Part shown: piece after piece, positions 33,795 through 43,063 of the stretch
Layout of the letters: each line of letters starts with the position of its first letter
Numbering within the stretch: the first letter of the stretch is position 1
Assembly: GCA_965246915.1 (NCBI GenBank)
Contig: CBDFGB010000029.1
Span: 124,001-188,000, forward strand
Length of the DNA: 64,000 nt
Direction: 5' to 3'
Origin: CAVRQM01 sp965246915
GTDB lineage: Bacteria > Pseudomonadota > Alphaproteobacteria > Acetobacterales > Acetobacteraceae
Notes under the pieces: model-generated
Told to the model about the DNA's origin: nothing
Databases searched by the model: none
What the model saw: only the letters and a program-made list of their open reading frames with translations
Made by a program: the position numbers and the translations under genes

Positions 33795-36470
33795 TCATAC
33801 AGGCGGTGCGGTGGCCTGGGCCCGAGCCAGCGCCGCCTGCGCCGCCGCCAGTCGCGCCACCGGCACGCGATAGGGTGAGCAGGACACATAGTCGAGCCCG
33901 GCCTCTTCGCAGAACGTGATGCTGGCTGGGTCGCCGCCATGCTCGCCGCAGATGCCGAGCTTCAGCTCGGGTTTCGTCGATCGTCCTTTTTCCGAGGCGA
34001 GGCGGATCATCGCGCCGACGCCCTCGATGTCGAGCGACACGAACGGGTCCTTTGGCAGCACGCCCAACTCGACGTAGCGCGGCAGGAACTTTCCGGCGTC
34101 GTCACGTGACAGCCCGAACACCGTCTGGGTCAGGTCGTTGGTGCCGAAGCTGAAGAAATCGGCGACCTCGGCGATGCGGTCGGCGGTGATCGCCGCGCGC
34201 GGCAGCTCGATCATCGTGCCGACGATGTATTCGATGCGGTGGCCCTTTTCCTTGAAGACCGCTTCGGCGGTGCGCTCGACCTGCTCGCGGGTGATCTCCA
34301 GCTCGCGGCGCATGCCGACGAGGGGGATCATGATTTCCGGCACCGGCGCCTCTCCCGTCTCGGCCGCGGCTTCCAGTGCGCCCTCGAAGATCGCGCGTGC
34401 CTGCATTTCGTAGATCTCCGGGTAGGTGACGCCGAGGCGGCAGCCACGATGGCCGAGCATCGGATTGGCCTCGGACAGTTCCGCCAGCCGCGCGCGCATC
34501 GCGGCGACATCTGTACCCAGGGCGGCGGCGACCTCGACCAGTTCGGCCTCGGCGTGCGGCAGGAACTCGTGCAGAGGCGGATCGAGCAGGCGGATGGTCA
34601 CCGGCAATCCCGCCATGATGCGGAACAGGTCGACGAAATCCTGGCGCTGGAACGGCAGCAGCAGAGCCAGCGCGGTGCGGCGGCCGGCCTCGTCGTTGGC
34701 CATGATCATCTGCCGCACCGCGCCGATGCGTTCCGGCTCGAAGAACATATGCTCGGTGCGGCACAGGCCGATCCCTTCCGCGCCGAATTTCCGAGCCGTT
34801 TCGGCGTCGAGCGGGGTTTCCGCATTGGTCCGCACCTTAAGGCGGCGCATGCCGTCGGCCCAGCCGATCAGGGTCGCGAAATGTCCGCTCAGCGCCGGCT
34901 CGACCATCGCGACATGGCCCACGAACACTTCCCCGGTCGAGCCGTCGAGCGTGATCGGCTCGCCCGCTCGCACGGTGCGTCCGCCGGCTGACAGGGTCTG
35001 GGCACCGTAGTCCACCGCGATGCCGCCCGCGCCGGCGACGCAGGGGCGGCCCATGCCGCGCGCGACCACCGCGGCGTGGCTCGTCATGCCGCCGCGGGTG
35101 GTCAGAATGCCGCGCGCGGCGTGCATGCCGTGGATGTCCTCGGGCGAGGTCTCGATGCGCACGAGGATGACCGCCTCGCCCTTGGCCGCGCGCGCCTCCG
35201 CCTCGTCGGGGCTGAACACGACGGCACCGGCCGCCGCGCCCGGCGAGGCGGGCAGGCCCTTGCTAATGAGCGTGCGGGGGGCTTTCGGGTCGAGCATCGG
35301 GTGCAGCAGCTGATCCAGGGCGGCGGGGCTGACGCGCTTGACCGCTTCCTCGCGATCGATCAGTCCGTCGTCGGCCATTTCGACGGCGATGCGCACGCTG
35401 GCCGCCGCCGTGCGCTTACCGCTGCGCGTCTGCAGCATGTAGAGCTTGTTCTGCTGGACGGTGAATTCGATGTCCTGCATGTCGCGGTAGTGGCGTTCGA
35501 GCGTCTCGCGCACCCGCACCAGATCGGCGTAGGCGCTGGGCAGCGCCTGTTCCATGCTGACTTCACCGTCCTTGGCGCGCAGGCTCGACAACGGCTGCGG
35601 CGTGCGGATGCCGGCGACCACGTCCTCGCCCTGCGCGTTGACCAGGAACTCGCCGTAGAAGATGTTCTCGCCGGTCGACGGGTCGCGGGTGAAGCAGACG
35701 CCGGTCGCGCAATCCTGGCCCATGTTGCCAAACACCATTGCCTGGACGTTGACGGCGGTGCCCCAGTCGGCGGGAATGTCGTGCAGCCGGCGATAGGTGT
35801 TGGCGCGCGGATTCATCCAGCTTCCGAACACCGCGCCGATGGCGCCCCACAGCTGTTCGCGCGGCGTCGTCGGGAAGGGCGAGCCGGTTTCGGATTGCAC
35901 CATGTCCTTGTAGCCGTCGACGACGCGGCGCCAGTGATCGGCGGTCAGCTGCGTGTCCTCGATGGCGTCCGCGTCCATCTTGACGTGCTCGATGATCTCC
36001 TCGAACCGGTGGTGGTCGACGCCGAGCACGACCGAGCCATACATCTGGATAAACCTGCGATACGAGTCCCAGGCAAAACGGGGATCGCCGGAGGCGGTGG
36101 CGAGACCTTCGACGGTCGCGTCGTTGAGGCCGAGATTGAGCACGGTGTCCATCATGCCGGGCATGGAGACGCGGGCACCGGAACGGACCGAGACCAGCAG
36201 CGGTTTCACGTGATCGCCGAATTTGAGGCCGACCGAGTTTTCGATGCGGGCGAGGGCGGCGTCGACGGCGGCGGCGAGGTCGTCGGGATATTTGCGGTCG
36301 TTCTTGTAGTAGGCGGTGCAGACTTCGGTGGTGATGGTGAATCCGGGAGGAACCGGCAGGCCGATCGTTGCCATTTCCGCAAGGTTGGCCCCTTTGCCGC
36401 CGAGTAGGTCGCGCAAGCCAGCGCCGCCCTCGTTGTGGTCGGCCCCGAAGCTGTAGACCCATTGCGTCAT
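33795..36470 (-). CDS. ppdK: Pyruvate, phosphate dikinase
   Basis: The enzyme interconverts pyruvate, ATP and phosphate with phosphoenolpyruvate, AMP and pyrophosphate. The 891-residue protein has the N-terminal nucleotide-binding domain starting at LLGGKGANLAEM, the phosphohistidine motif TRGGMTSHAAVVARGMG at about residue 460, and the PEP-binding C-terminal barrel with GLCRTEHMFF and FGTNDLTQ. It probably serves gluconeogenesis or PEP regeneration. It ends 10 bases before the upstream glyS stop region and lies in the same direction, so they may share transcripts. No oddities seen. Confidence 0.97.
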   Translation of the reverse strand: MTQWVYSFGADHNEGGAGLRDLLGGKGANLAEMATIGLPVPPGFTITTEVCTAYYKNDRKYPDDLAAAVDAALARIENSVGLKFGDHVKPLLVSVRSGARVSMPGMMDTVLNLGLNDATVEGLATASGDPRFAWDSYRRFIQMYGSVVLGVDHHRFEEIIEHVKMDADAIEDTQLTADHWRRVVDGYKDMVQSETGSPFPTTPREQLWGAIGAVFGSWMNPRANTYRRLHDIPADWGTAVNVQAMVFGNMGQDCATGVCFTRDPSTGENIFYGEFLVNAQGEDVVAGIRTPQPLSSLRAKDGEVSMEQALPSAYADLVRVRETLERHYRDMQDIEFTVQQNKLYMLQTRSGKRTAAASVRIAVEMADDGLIDREEAVKRVSPAALDQLLHPMLDPKAPRTLISKGLPASPGAAAGAVVFSPDEAEARAAKGEAVILVRIETSPEDIHGMHAARGILTTRGGMTSHAAVVARGMGRPCVAGAGGIAVDYGAQTLSAGGRTVRAGEPITLDGSTGEVFVGHVAMVEPALSGHFATLIGWADGMRRLKVRTNAETPLDAETARKFGAEGIGLCRTEHMFFEPERIGAVRQMIMANDEAGRRTALALLLPFQRQDFVDLFRIMAGLPVTIRLLDPPLHEFLPHAEAELVEVAAALGTDVAAMRARLAELSEANPMLGHRGCRLGVTYPEIYEMQARAIFEGALEAAAETGEAPVPEIMIPLVGMRRELEITREQVERTAEAVFKEKGHRIEYIVGTMIELPRAAITADRIAEVADFFSFGTNDLTQTVFGLSRDDAGKFLPRYVELGVLPKDPFVSLDIEGVGAMIRLASEKGRSTKPELKLGICGEHGGDPASITFCEEAGLDYVSCSPYRVPVARLAAAQAALARAQATAPPV

Positions 36471-36480
36471 GGTATTTCCC

Positions 36481-38511
36481 TCAGCCTTCGATTTTGGAAA
36501 AGTCGGCGACTTGGTTCATCGTCGAGACGACAGCATTGAGCAGGCGCAGGCGATTCTTCCGCAGATCTCTATCCGGATTGTTGACGGAGACCCTGTCAAA
36601 AAAAATGTCTAGTGGCCCTCGCAGACCGGAAATATCGCCGAGTGCCGATGCGTAGTCGGTCCCGTCCTGACCGTTTGTGAGTGGGCGTATGTCTTCCAAG
36701 AATTTCGCGAGGTAGCGCTCGGCGTCATCCACAAATTGGGCCGAGTCATACGGGCCGTCGTGGGGACCATCCTTGGCGTTCTCAATCTTCAGGATGCCAA
36801 AGGCTCGGGTATATCCTGCAAGGGTGTGAATGCCCATCGGATCCGTTGCGAAATCACGTAGCAAAGCCACCTTCCTGCGCAAATCGTCGATACGATCTTC
36901 TTCTCCCGAGAACGCTGCTGCCAGTACATCATGACGTTCGCCGTTCGTGCGCCAGAGCACTCGCAGTCTCTCACGGAGAAAATGAAGGAGGTCGGGTATG
37001 AGGTGAGTAGTTGCTGCCTTCTGCAAAAGCCACAGAAGCGATGTTCGAGATGCATTAAATTCGACTAGACGTAAGGTGCCGAGGGCTGCCCGGCGCAGCG
37101 CAAATGGATCACCCGAGCCAGATGGCCGCTCGCCGATCGCGAAAAGCTGCGAGAGTTGGTCGAGCTTGTCCGCCAGGGCGACCGAGACCGTTACGCGCGC
37201 ATTTGGGACGGTGTCGTCCGGACCTCGTGGTGCATAGTGATGCCGGATCGCGTCGGCGACGGCCGGGTCCTCGCCGTCATGGGAGGCGTAATAGCTTCCC
37301 ATGACACCCTGCAATTCGGGGAACTCTCCGACCATTCCGGTCGTTAGATCCGCCTTACAGAGAAGTCCTGCGCGTCGACTCTGTTCAACGCTTGCGCCGA
37401 GCAATGGCGCAATCTCGCCCGCGATCCGTTCCAGCCGCAGCGCCCGTTCGTATTGCGTGCCGATCTTCGCGTGGAACGTCACCGATTTCAGATCCTCGAC
37501 ACGGCTCGCCAGCGTGCGCGTGCGGTCGAGGTCCCAGAAATGTCGCGCATCGGAAAACCGCGCGCGCAGCACACGCTCGTTGCCGGCGACGATCGCCGCC
37601 CCGCCGTCATCCGCCTCGATATTCGCCGCGAAAGCGAACCATGGCACCGCGTTCCCGTCCGCGTCCCGCACCGCGAAATAGCGCTGGTTCACGCGCATCG
37701 ACACCTGCATCACCTCGGGCGGCAGGTCCATGTACGCTTCGTCGATCCGGCCCAGCAGCGGCACGGGCCATTCGACGAGGCCCGCGACCTCGTCAAGAAG
37801 TCCGGGATCCGGAACGACATCCAGCCCGCGCGCCGCCGCGGCCTCGACCACACCGTCCCAGACGCGGCGGCGGCGCTCGGCCGCATCGACGATCACCCGC
37901 CGCGCCAGCAATCCCTCGCGCCATTCCGCCTCCGACGCGACCGCGAACGCCCCGGGCGAGAGGAAGCGGTGCCCCTCGGTTAGGTTCGATGCAACGAGCC
38001 CATGCCCGTCATCGTCGCGCTCCCGCAGATCGAAAGGCACCACCGCGCCGTCGAGGATGCACAGAATCCGCCGCAGCGGCCGCACCCAGACGAACCGGCT
38101 GGTCCCGCCCCAACGCATCGATTTCGGCCACGGGAACCGCCGCAACAGCCCCGGCAGTTCCGCGGCAATCAACGCGGCCGCGTCCACGCCCGCGACCTCG
38201 CGATCCAGCACCCAAAATTCGCCCTCCTGTCGCAGATCCTCGCGGGTCGCCGCATGCTTGCGCAGGAACCCGGCCAACGCCTGCTCGGGCGCGCTCACCC
38301 GCGGCCCGCGCTCGCTGCTGCGGCTCGCCGCCACGCCTGCGTTCACCGTCGCGGCGAGCGCGATCCGGCGCGGACCCGCGTACGTTCGCACACCGGTCGG
38401 TGCGACGGGGGCAAGCGCGTCCGTGATCAGACGCGCGAGGTCTTCTGCTCCCCGGGCTTGCATGCGCGCGGGGATTTCCTCGGAGAAAAGTTCGAGAAGC
38501 AGGTCGGGCAT
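36481..38511 (-). CDS. glyS: Glycyl-tRNA synthetase beta subunit
   Basis: The large subunit of the bacterial alpha2beta2 glycyl-tRNA synthetase, 676 residues. It begins PDLLLELFSEEIPARM, the standard start, and carries RFPWPKSMRW near 120 and LLCKADLTTGMVGEFPELQG at about 390-410. The C-terminal half (about residues 370 to the end, positions 36481-37400) is intact by homology but has far lower GC (30/60 at 36841-36900, against 47/60 at 37861-37920) and different codon choice. ATG 38511 lies one base after the glyQ stop, so the subunits are coupled. Confidence 0.97.
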   Translation of the reverse strand: MPDLLLELFSEEIPARMQARGAEDLARLITDALAPVAPTGVRTYAGPRRIALAATVNAGVAASRSSERGPRVSAPEQALAGFLRKHAATREDLRQEGEFWVLDREVAGVDAAALIAAELPGLLRRFPWPKSMRWGGTSRFVWVRPLRRILCILDGAVVPFDLRERDDDGHGLVASNLTEGHRFLSPGAFAVASEAEWREGLLARRVIVDAAERRRRVWDGVVEAAAARGLDVVPDPGLLDEVAGLVEWPVPLLGRIDEAYMDLPPEVMQVSMRVNQRYFAVRDADGNAVPWFAFAANIEADDGGAAIVAGNERVLRARFSDARHFWDLDRTRTLASRVEDLKSVTFHAKIGTQYERALRLERIAGEIAPLLGASVEQSRRAGLLCKADLTTGMVGEFPELQGVMGSYYASHDGEDPAVADAIRHHYAPRGPDDTVPNARVTVSVALADKLDQLSQLFAIGERPSGSGDPFALRRAALGTLRLVEFNASRTSLLWLLQKAATTHLIPDLLHFLRERLRVLWRTNGERHDVLAAAFSGEEDRIDDLRRKVALLRDFATDPMGIHTLAGYTRAFGILKIENAKDGPHDGPYDSAQFVDDAERYLAKFLEDIRPLTNGQDGTDYASALGDISGLRGPLDIFFDRVSVNNPDRDLRKNRLRLLNAVVSTMNQVADFSKIEG

Positions 38512-38512
38512 G

Positions 38513-39412
38513 TCAGCGCTTTGCAGTCGGTGACCGACCCGAGGAAGGAAGGTCCTCTCCCGCCACCCACGCCTCGCACGCGCCCTTCGCCAGCGTCCGC
38601 ACCCGGCCGATATAGGCGGCCCGCTCGGTCACGCTGATGACGCCCCTCGCGTCCAGCAAATTGAACAGATGGCTCGCCTTGATGCACTGATCGTAAGCTG
38701 GCTGCGCCAGACCCCGCGCCAGCAGCGCCGCGCACTCGACCTCGGCGTCGGCGAAATGCCGCTGCAGGATCCCCACGTCCGCCGCCTCGAAGTTATAAGC
38801 GCTGTAGTCCTCCTCGGCGCGCAGGAAGACGTCGCCATAACTCACCCCCGCGCCATTGAAGTCGAGATCGTACACCCGCTCCACGTCCTGCACGTACATG
38901 GCCAAACGCTCCAGCCCGTAGGTCATCTCGAAGCTCGGCGTGACCACCGGGATGCCTCCGACCTGCTGGAAATAGGTGAACTGACCGACCTCCATCCCGT
39001 CACACCACACCTCCCACCCGAGGCCCCAGGCGCCCAGGGTCGGGCTCTCCCAATCGTCCTCGACGAAGCGGAAATCGTGCCGCAGCGGGTCGAGCCCGAT
39101 GGCCCGATAGCTGTCGAGCAGAAGCGCCTGCGCCTCGGCGGGCGAGGGCTTCATGATGACCTGATATTGATAGTAATGCTGCAGTCGATTCGGGCTCTGG
39201 CCATACCGCCCGTCGCCCGGCCGCCGGCTCGGCTGCACATAGGCCGCCCGCCAAGGTTTCGGTCCGAGCGCCCGAAGCGTCGTCGCCGGGTGGAACGTGC
39301 CGGCCCCCATCTCGACATCATAGGGCTGCAGGATGACGCAGCCCTGGCCGGCCCAGAAGCGATGCAGCCGCAGGATCAGCTCCTGAAACGAGACCGTCGA
39401 ATTGTCTGCCAT
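38513..39412 (-). CDS. glyQ: Glycyl-tRNA synthetase alpha subunit
   Basis: The catalytic class II subunit, 299 residues. It starts at SFQELILRLHRFWAGQGC, and carries GAGTFHPATTLRALGP (motif 2 region) and GWEVWCDGMEVGQFTYFQQ in the expected order, with a typical length. A much longer frame runs upstream (to about 40114), but the homology begins at ATG 39412. The final 20 residues are Pro/Ser-rich and variable. The gene directly precedes glyS. Confidence 0.97.
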   Translation of the reverse strand: MADNSTVSFQELILRLHRFWAGQGCVILQPYDVEMGAGTFHPATTLRALGPKPWRAAYVQPSRRPGDGRYGQSPNRLQHYYQYQVIMKPSPAEAQALLLDSYRAIGLDPLRHDFRFVEDDWESPTLGAWGLGWEVWCDGMEVGQFTYFQQVGGIPVVTPSFEMTYGLERLAMYVQDVERVYDLDFNGAGVSYGDVFLRAEEDYSAYNFEAADVGILQRHFADAEVECAALLARGLAQPAYDQCIKASHLFNLLDARGVISVTERAAYIGRVRTLAKGACEAWVAGEDLPSSGRSPTAKR

Positions 39413-39541
39413 ATGCGAATGGAGCCGCCGTGAGTGCGGCGCACCATACGGACGTGTAATCCCGCCAACAAGCGGGCGCGCCTTGAACGCTTTCGCCGAT
39501 CGGGCCACTTCCGTGATGTCCCAGCATCCCAGAGGAATGCA

Positions 39542-40408
39542 ATGACCAACGAGGAACGCGACCTGATCACTCGGTTCATCGAGCGGGTGGGCGGACCGGC
39601 CGCGTCGGGCGCGCCCGCGGGCTTTGCCAGTGTGCCGACCACGACCGGCCAGAACCTGCCCCCGATCGACCGCGACGCCGACGCGCTGCTCGCGGAGTTG
39701 TTCCAGAAACACCCCGAGGCGCGCTATCGCATCACTCAGGTCGCGGTGGTGCAGGAGCAGGCACTTGCTCAGGCCTCGCAGCGGATCGCCGCACTGCAGG
39801 CGGAATTGCAGCGGGTGCAGCAGGCCGCGATGTCCGGCGGCGGGGACTCGCGCTGGGGTCAGCCGGAGCAGCCCGCACCCTCGCGCGGCCTGTTTGGCGG
39901 CCTGTTCGGCGGTGGCCCGTCGCGACAGGCTCCGCCGGCCTACGCGCCTCCTCCACCCCCGCAATACGCGCAGCCGCAGTACGCGCCGCAGGCCGGTCAG
40001 TTTCAGCCGCAGGGTCATGGATTCCTGGGCGGCGCGCTTCAGACTGCGGCCGGCGTGGCCGGCGGCGTGCTCGCGGCCAACGCCTTGACCAGCCTGTTTT
40101 CGGGTGGCGGGCACGGTGGCGGGATGTTCGGAAGCAGTGCGTCGGCGGCCGAGCCTGGCTACCTGCCAGGCTCCGAGGCCGCGAGCAGCCCGTGGGCTGC
40201 CGACCCGACCACGGCCGCGGCCGACCCATTCGACCAGGGCGGCCTGGCCAAGGACGCGCCGGCCGCCGACTCGTATGCTGATAACTCGGCCTGGGCGCCG
40301 GCCTCTGATCCGGGCCAGGACAGCGGCTGGCAGGATGCCTCAAGCGCCGACAGCGGCTGGGACGGCGGCGGCGACAGCGGCTGGACGGACTCGAGCAGCG
40401 ACGCCTGA
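39542..40408 (+). CDS. DUF2076 domain protein with low-complexity tail
   Basis: A 288-residue protein with the DUF2076 start (MTNEERDLITRFIERV, ADALLAELFQKHPEARYRIT) through about residue 100, with a helical, Gln-rich QASQRIAALQAELQRVQQ. A Pro/Gln/Tyr-rich region and a glycine-rich helix (GVAGGVLAANALTSLF) follow. The C-terminal 70 residues are Asp/Ser/Trp/Gly-rich with repeated DSGW. Members are described as periplasmic ligand-binding-sensor-like or membrane-linked, with no established function. ATG 39542 has AGAGGA 5 nt upstream. It converges on ygfZ. Confidence 0.85.
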   Translation: MTNEERDLITRFIERVGGPAASGAPAGFASVPTTTGQNLPPIDRDADALLAELFQKHPEARYRITQVAVVQEQALAQASQRIAALQAELQRVQQAAMSGGGDSRWGQPEQPAPSRGLFGGLFGGGPSRQAPPAYAPPPPPQYAQPQYAPQAGQFQPQGHGFLGGALQTAAGVAGGVLAANALTSLFSGGGHGGGMFGSSASAAEPGYLPGSEAASSPWAADPTTAAADPFDQGGLAKDAPAADSYADNSAWAPASDPGQDSGWQDASSADSGWDGGGDSGWTDSSSDA

Positions 40409-40411
40409 GGT

Positions 40412-41230
40412 CTACGCGGCCGGTTCCGGCAGCTTCATCCAAGCGGGCAGCAGCGGTGTGACCGACACTCCGTTGCTGGCCATTGGTCGGTCCAGCGCGT
40501 CGATCCGCAACAACGCGAGCGCCCGCCGCCCGGCGACCGAGCGTATCGCGCCGACCTCCTGCCCGCCGCTGGTGACGATGGCCCCGGGCGTGGCATCACC
40601 GTCGACGGCGACCGGCGACAGGCGACGCTTGACCAGCCCGCGATACTTCGTACGTGCCGTCAGCTCCTGGCCCATGTAGCAGCCTTTGCTCCACGACACG
40701 CCGCCCAGCTCGTCGAAACCGGCCTCCAGCAGCACGCTTTTTTCCGCCTCCATGTCCCGGGAGCCGTCCGGCAGGCCGAGCGCGATACGATGGGAATCCC
40801 ACTCGGCCACCGTCGCATTCGACGGCAAGTCGAGGGCGGACAGGATGCGCCACCCGGCCTGCGGCAGTCTCGGATCGGCCGCGATCACGCCCTTGGACAC
40901 AGAAGGCGGGCCGTTCCACGCCGTGTAGACCCGCCACCCATCCGAGGCGTCCCGCAGCACGGCCGCCGCACGCAGCCGATATCGGCCGAGCCGCTGCACC
41001 AGCATTCCGGCTTGCGCCCGCTCGCAGTCCAGCAGCAGCCGCTCGTCGTCGGCGAAGACGAAAAAATCGGCGAGCCATTTGCCTTGCGGGGTGAGGAGTG
41101 CCGCCCAGACGGCGCGGCCCGTCGCAGCCTGCTCGACGTCGTTGCTGACCAGGCCCTGCAGGAAGGCCACGCGATCGACGCCGGTGATCTCGACCACGCC
41201 GCGCGCGGGCAGAAGCGTCATTTTCGTCAT
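40412..41230 (-). CDS. ygfZ: Folate-binding YgfZ/IBA57-type protein
   Basis: A 272-residue protein of the aminomethyltransferase-like YgfZ family, which uses tetrahydrofolate in iron-sulfur cluster maturation and supports tRNA methylthiolation. The diagnostic KGCYMGQELTAR is at about residues 186-197. The N-terminal DRVAFLQGLVSNDV is the folate-domain start. It lies back-to-back with asnB across 69 bases and converges with the DUF2076 gene. Length and motifs fit a functional member. Confidence 0.94.
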   Translation of the reverse strand: MTKMTLLPARGVVEITGVDRVAFLQGLVSNDVEQAATGRAVWAALLTPQGKWLADFFVFADDERLLLDCERAQAGMLVQRLGRYRLRAAAVLRDASDGWRVYTAWNGPPSVSKGVIAADPRLPQAGWRILSALDLPSNATVAEWDSHRIALGLPDGSRDMEAEKSVLLEAGFDELGGVSWSKGCYMGQELTARTKYRGLVKRRLSPVAVDGDATPGAIVTSGGQEVGAIRSVAGRRALALLRIDALDRPMASNGVSVTPLLPAWMKLPEPAA

Positions 41231-41299
41231 GGACGGGAGATTGTCCCGCGGCCCTGCGGTCGCAAGACAGTTCGTCGGCCCGGTGCTATCGACTCAGGC

Positions 41300-43063
41300 A
41301 TGTGCGGCATCGCCGGCCTGCTGGCCGCCCCCGAGTCTCCCGCGATCGAGCCCGACATTCTTGCGCGGTTGTCCGCGGCTCTTGCGCATCGCGGGCCGGA
41401 CGGGTCGGGCCACCACACGATCGGTCGCGCCGCGCTGATCCACGCGCGTTTGGCCATCATCGACCTGGCTGGTGGGGATCAACCGCTGTTTGCCGGCCCC
41501 GCGGCGTTGGTGGGCAACGGCGAGGTCTATAATTATCGCGAGTTGTATCCGCAATTGCGCGGCGTGGTGTGCGCCACCGCCAGCGACAACGAGCCGCCGC
41601 TGCATCTGTGGCGGCAGGAGGGCGTGGACTACGCAACACGATTGCGGGGCATGTACGCGCTGGCGATCCATGACCGGGCCGCCCGCACCTTGACGCTCAC
41701 GCGCGATCCGTTCGGCATCAAGCCGCTGTATGTCGCGGAGGGCGGGTTCGGCCTGGCCTTCGCGTCGGAGCCGCAGGCGCTGCTGGCGGCCGGCCTGGTG
41801 ACGCGCGGCTTGCGCGAGGCGGCGCGCGACGAGCTCCTGCAGATGCAGTTCACCACCGGCGCGGAGACAATCTTCCCCGGTATCCGCCGCGTGCTGCCGG
41901 GCGAGACCCTCACGTGTTCCGAAGGCCGGGTGATCGGTCACGCCGTCGAGGCGGCGTTGCCGGAAGGCGGGCCCGAGGAGATCGACGAGGCCACGGCTCT
42001 CGCGCGGCTCGATCGGGCGCTGAACGAAAGCGTCGAGCTGCATCAGCGCAGCGATGTTCCCTACGCGATGTTCCTGTCGGGGGGCGTCGACAGCGCTTCG
42101 ATCCTGACGGTGATGGCGCGGCTGAACGACCGGCCGGTGCTCGCCTTCACCGCCGGCTTCGACGTGCCCGGTGCGGCGGACGAGCGCGAGGCGGCGTCCA
42201 GTGTCGCGAAGGCGCTCGGCGCGCGGCACGAGAGTCTGTCGGTGACCGAGGCGATGACCTGGTCCGTCCTGCCGCGAATCGTGGCCGCGATGGATGATCC
42301 CGCAGCGGATTTCGCGATCATCCCGACGTGGTTTCTGGCCCGGCGCGCGCGCGAGGAGGTCAAGGTCGTCTTGAGCGGCGAGGGCGGCGACGAAATTCTC
42401 GGGGGCTATGGTCGATACCGCAACGCGATGCGGCCATGGTGGCGGGGCGGGCGGGCGATGCGCGCGCGGGGGACCTTCGATCGCGTGGACGTCCTGCGCG
42501 TCCGTCCGATGGCGTGGCGTGACGGGCTTGCCGCCGCCGAGGCGCGCGCAGCGCAGCCAGGCCGCACGCGACTGGCCACCGCGCAAGCGACGGACATCGC
42601 GGATTGGCTGCCGAACGATCTGTTGACGAAGCTCGACCGCTGCCTGATGGCTCATGGTGTGGAAGGCCGCACCCCGTTCCTGGATCGCGGCATGGCGGCC
42701 GCCACGTTCCGTCTTCCGGATGCGCTCAAGGTGCGCCGCGGGATGGGCAAGTATCTGCTCCGGCGCTGGCTGGAGGGGGCATGTCCGGCGGCACGGCCGT
42801 TCGCGCCGAAGCAGGGTTTCACGGTCCCGGTCGGCGCGTGGATCGAGAACCAAGGCGCGCGGCTGGGGGGGTTGGTGGCCGCGCAGCCCGGCATCGCCGA
42901 GATCGCGGAGAAGTCCCGGGTCGTCGCGCTGTTTCGTAGTGCCAACGGCCGGCATCGCGACATGGCGGCGTGGTCGCTGCTGTTCTATGCGCTGTGGCAC
43001 CGTACGCATGTGTTGGGGCTGCCGCCTGACGGCGACGTGTTCGACGCCCTGGCCGCCCGATGA
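41300..43063 (+). CDS. asnB: Asparagine synthase (glutamine-hydrolysing)
   Basis: A 587-residue two-domain enzyme. The N-terminal Ntn glutaminase begins MCGIAG, with Cys2 as nucleophile, and has RGPDGSG and NGEVYNY. The C-terminal synthetase has FLSGGVDSAS at about residues 258-267, the ATP pyrophosphate loop, and later VLSGEGGDEI. It makes asparagine from aspartate, glutamine and ATP, or may act in a specialised amidation pathway; homologues in some clusters amidate cell-surface or peptide substrates. The stop overlaps the dihydroorotase start as ATGA. Confidence 0.93.
   Translation: MCGIAGLLAAPESPAIEPDILARLSAALAHRGPDGSGHHTIGRAALIHARLAIIDLAGGDQPLFAGPAALVGNGEVYNYRELYPQLRGVVCATASDNEPPLHLWRQEGVDYATRLRGMYALAIHDRAARTLTLTRDPFGIKPLYVAEGGFGLAFASEPQALLAAGLVTRGLREAARDELLQMQFTTGAETIFPGIRRVLPGETLTCSEGRVIGHAVEAALPEGGPEEIDEATALARLDRALNESVELHQRSDVPYAMFLSGGVDSASILTVMARLNDRPVLAFTAGFDVPGAADEREAASSVAKALGARHESLSVTEAMTWSVLPRIVAAMDDPAADFAIIPTWFLARRAREEVKVVLSGEGGDEILGGYGRYRNAMRPWWRGGRAMRARGTFDRVDVLRVRPMAWRDGLAAAEARAAQPGRTRLATAQATDIADWLPNDLLTKLDRCLMAHGVEGRTPFLDRGMAAATFRLPDALKVRRGMGKYLLRRWLEGACPAARPFAPKQGFTVPVGAWIENQGARLGGLVAAQPGIAEIAEKSRVVALFRSANGRHRDMAAWSLLFYALWHRTHVLGLPPDGDVFDALAAR

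Noticed and set aside
41294..43009. 571-codon open frame on the minus strand across asnB.
   Set aside because: Arg/His/Gln-rich shadow translation of a high-GC gene with strong plus-strand homology.
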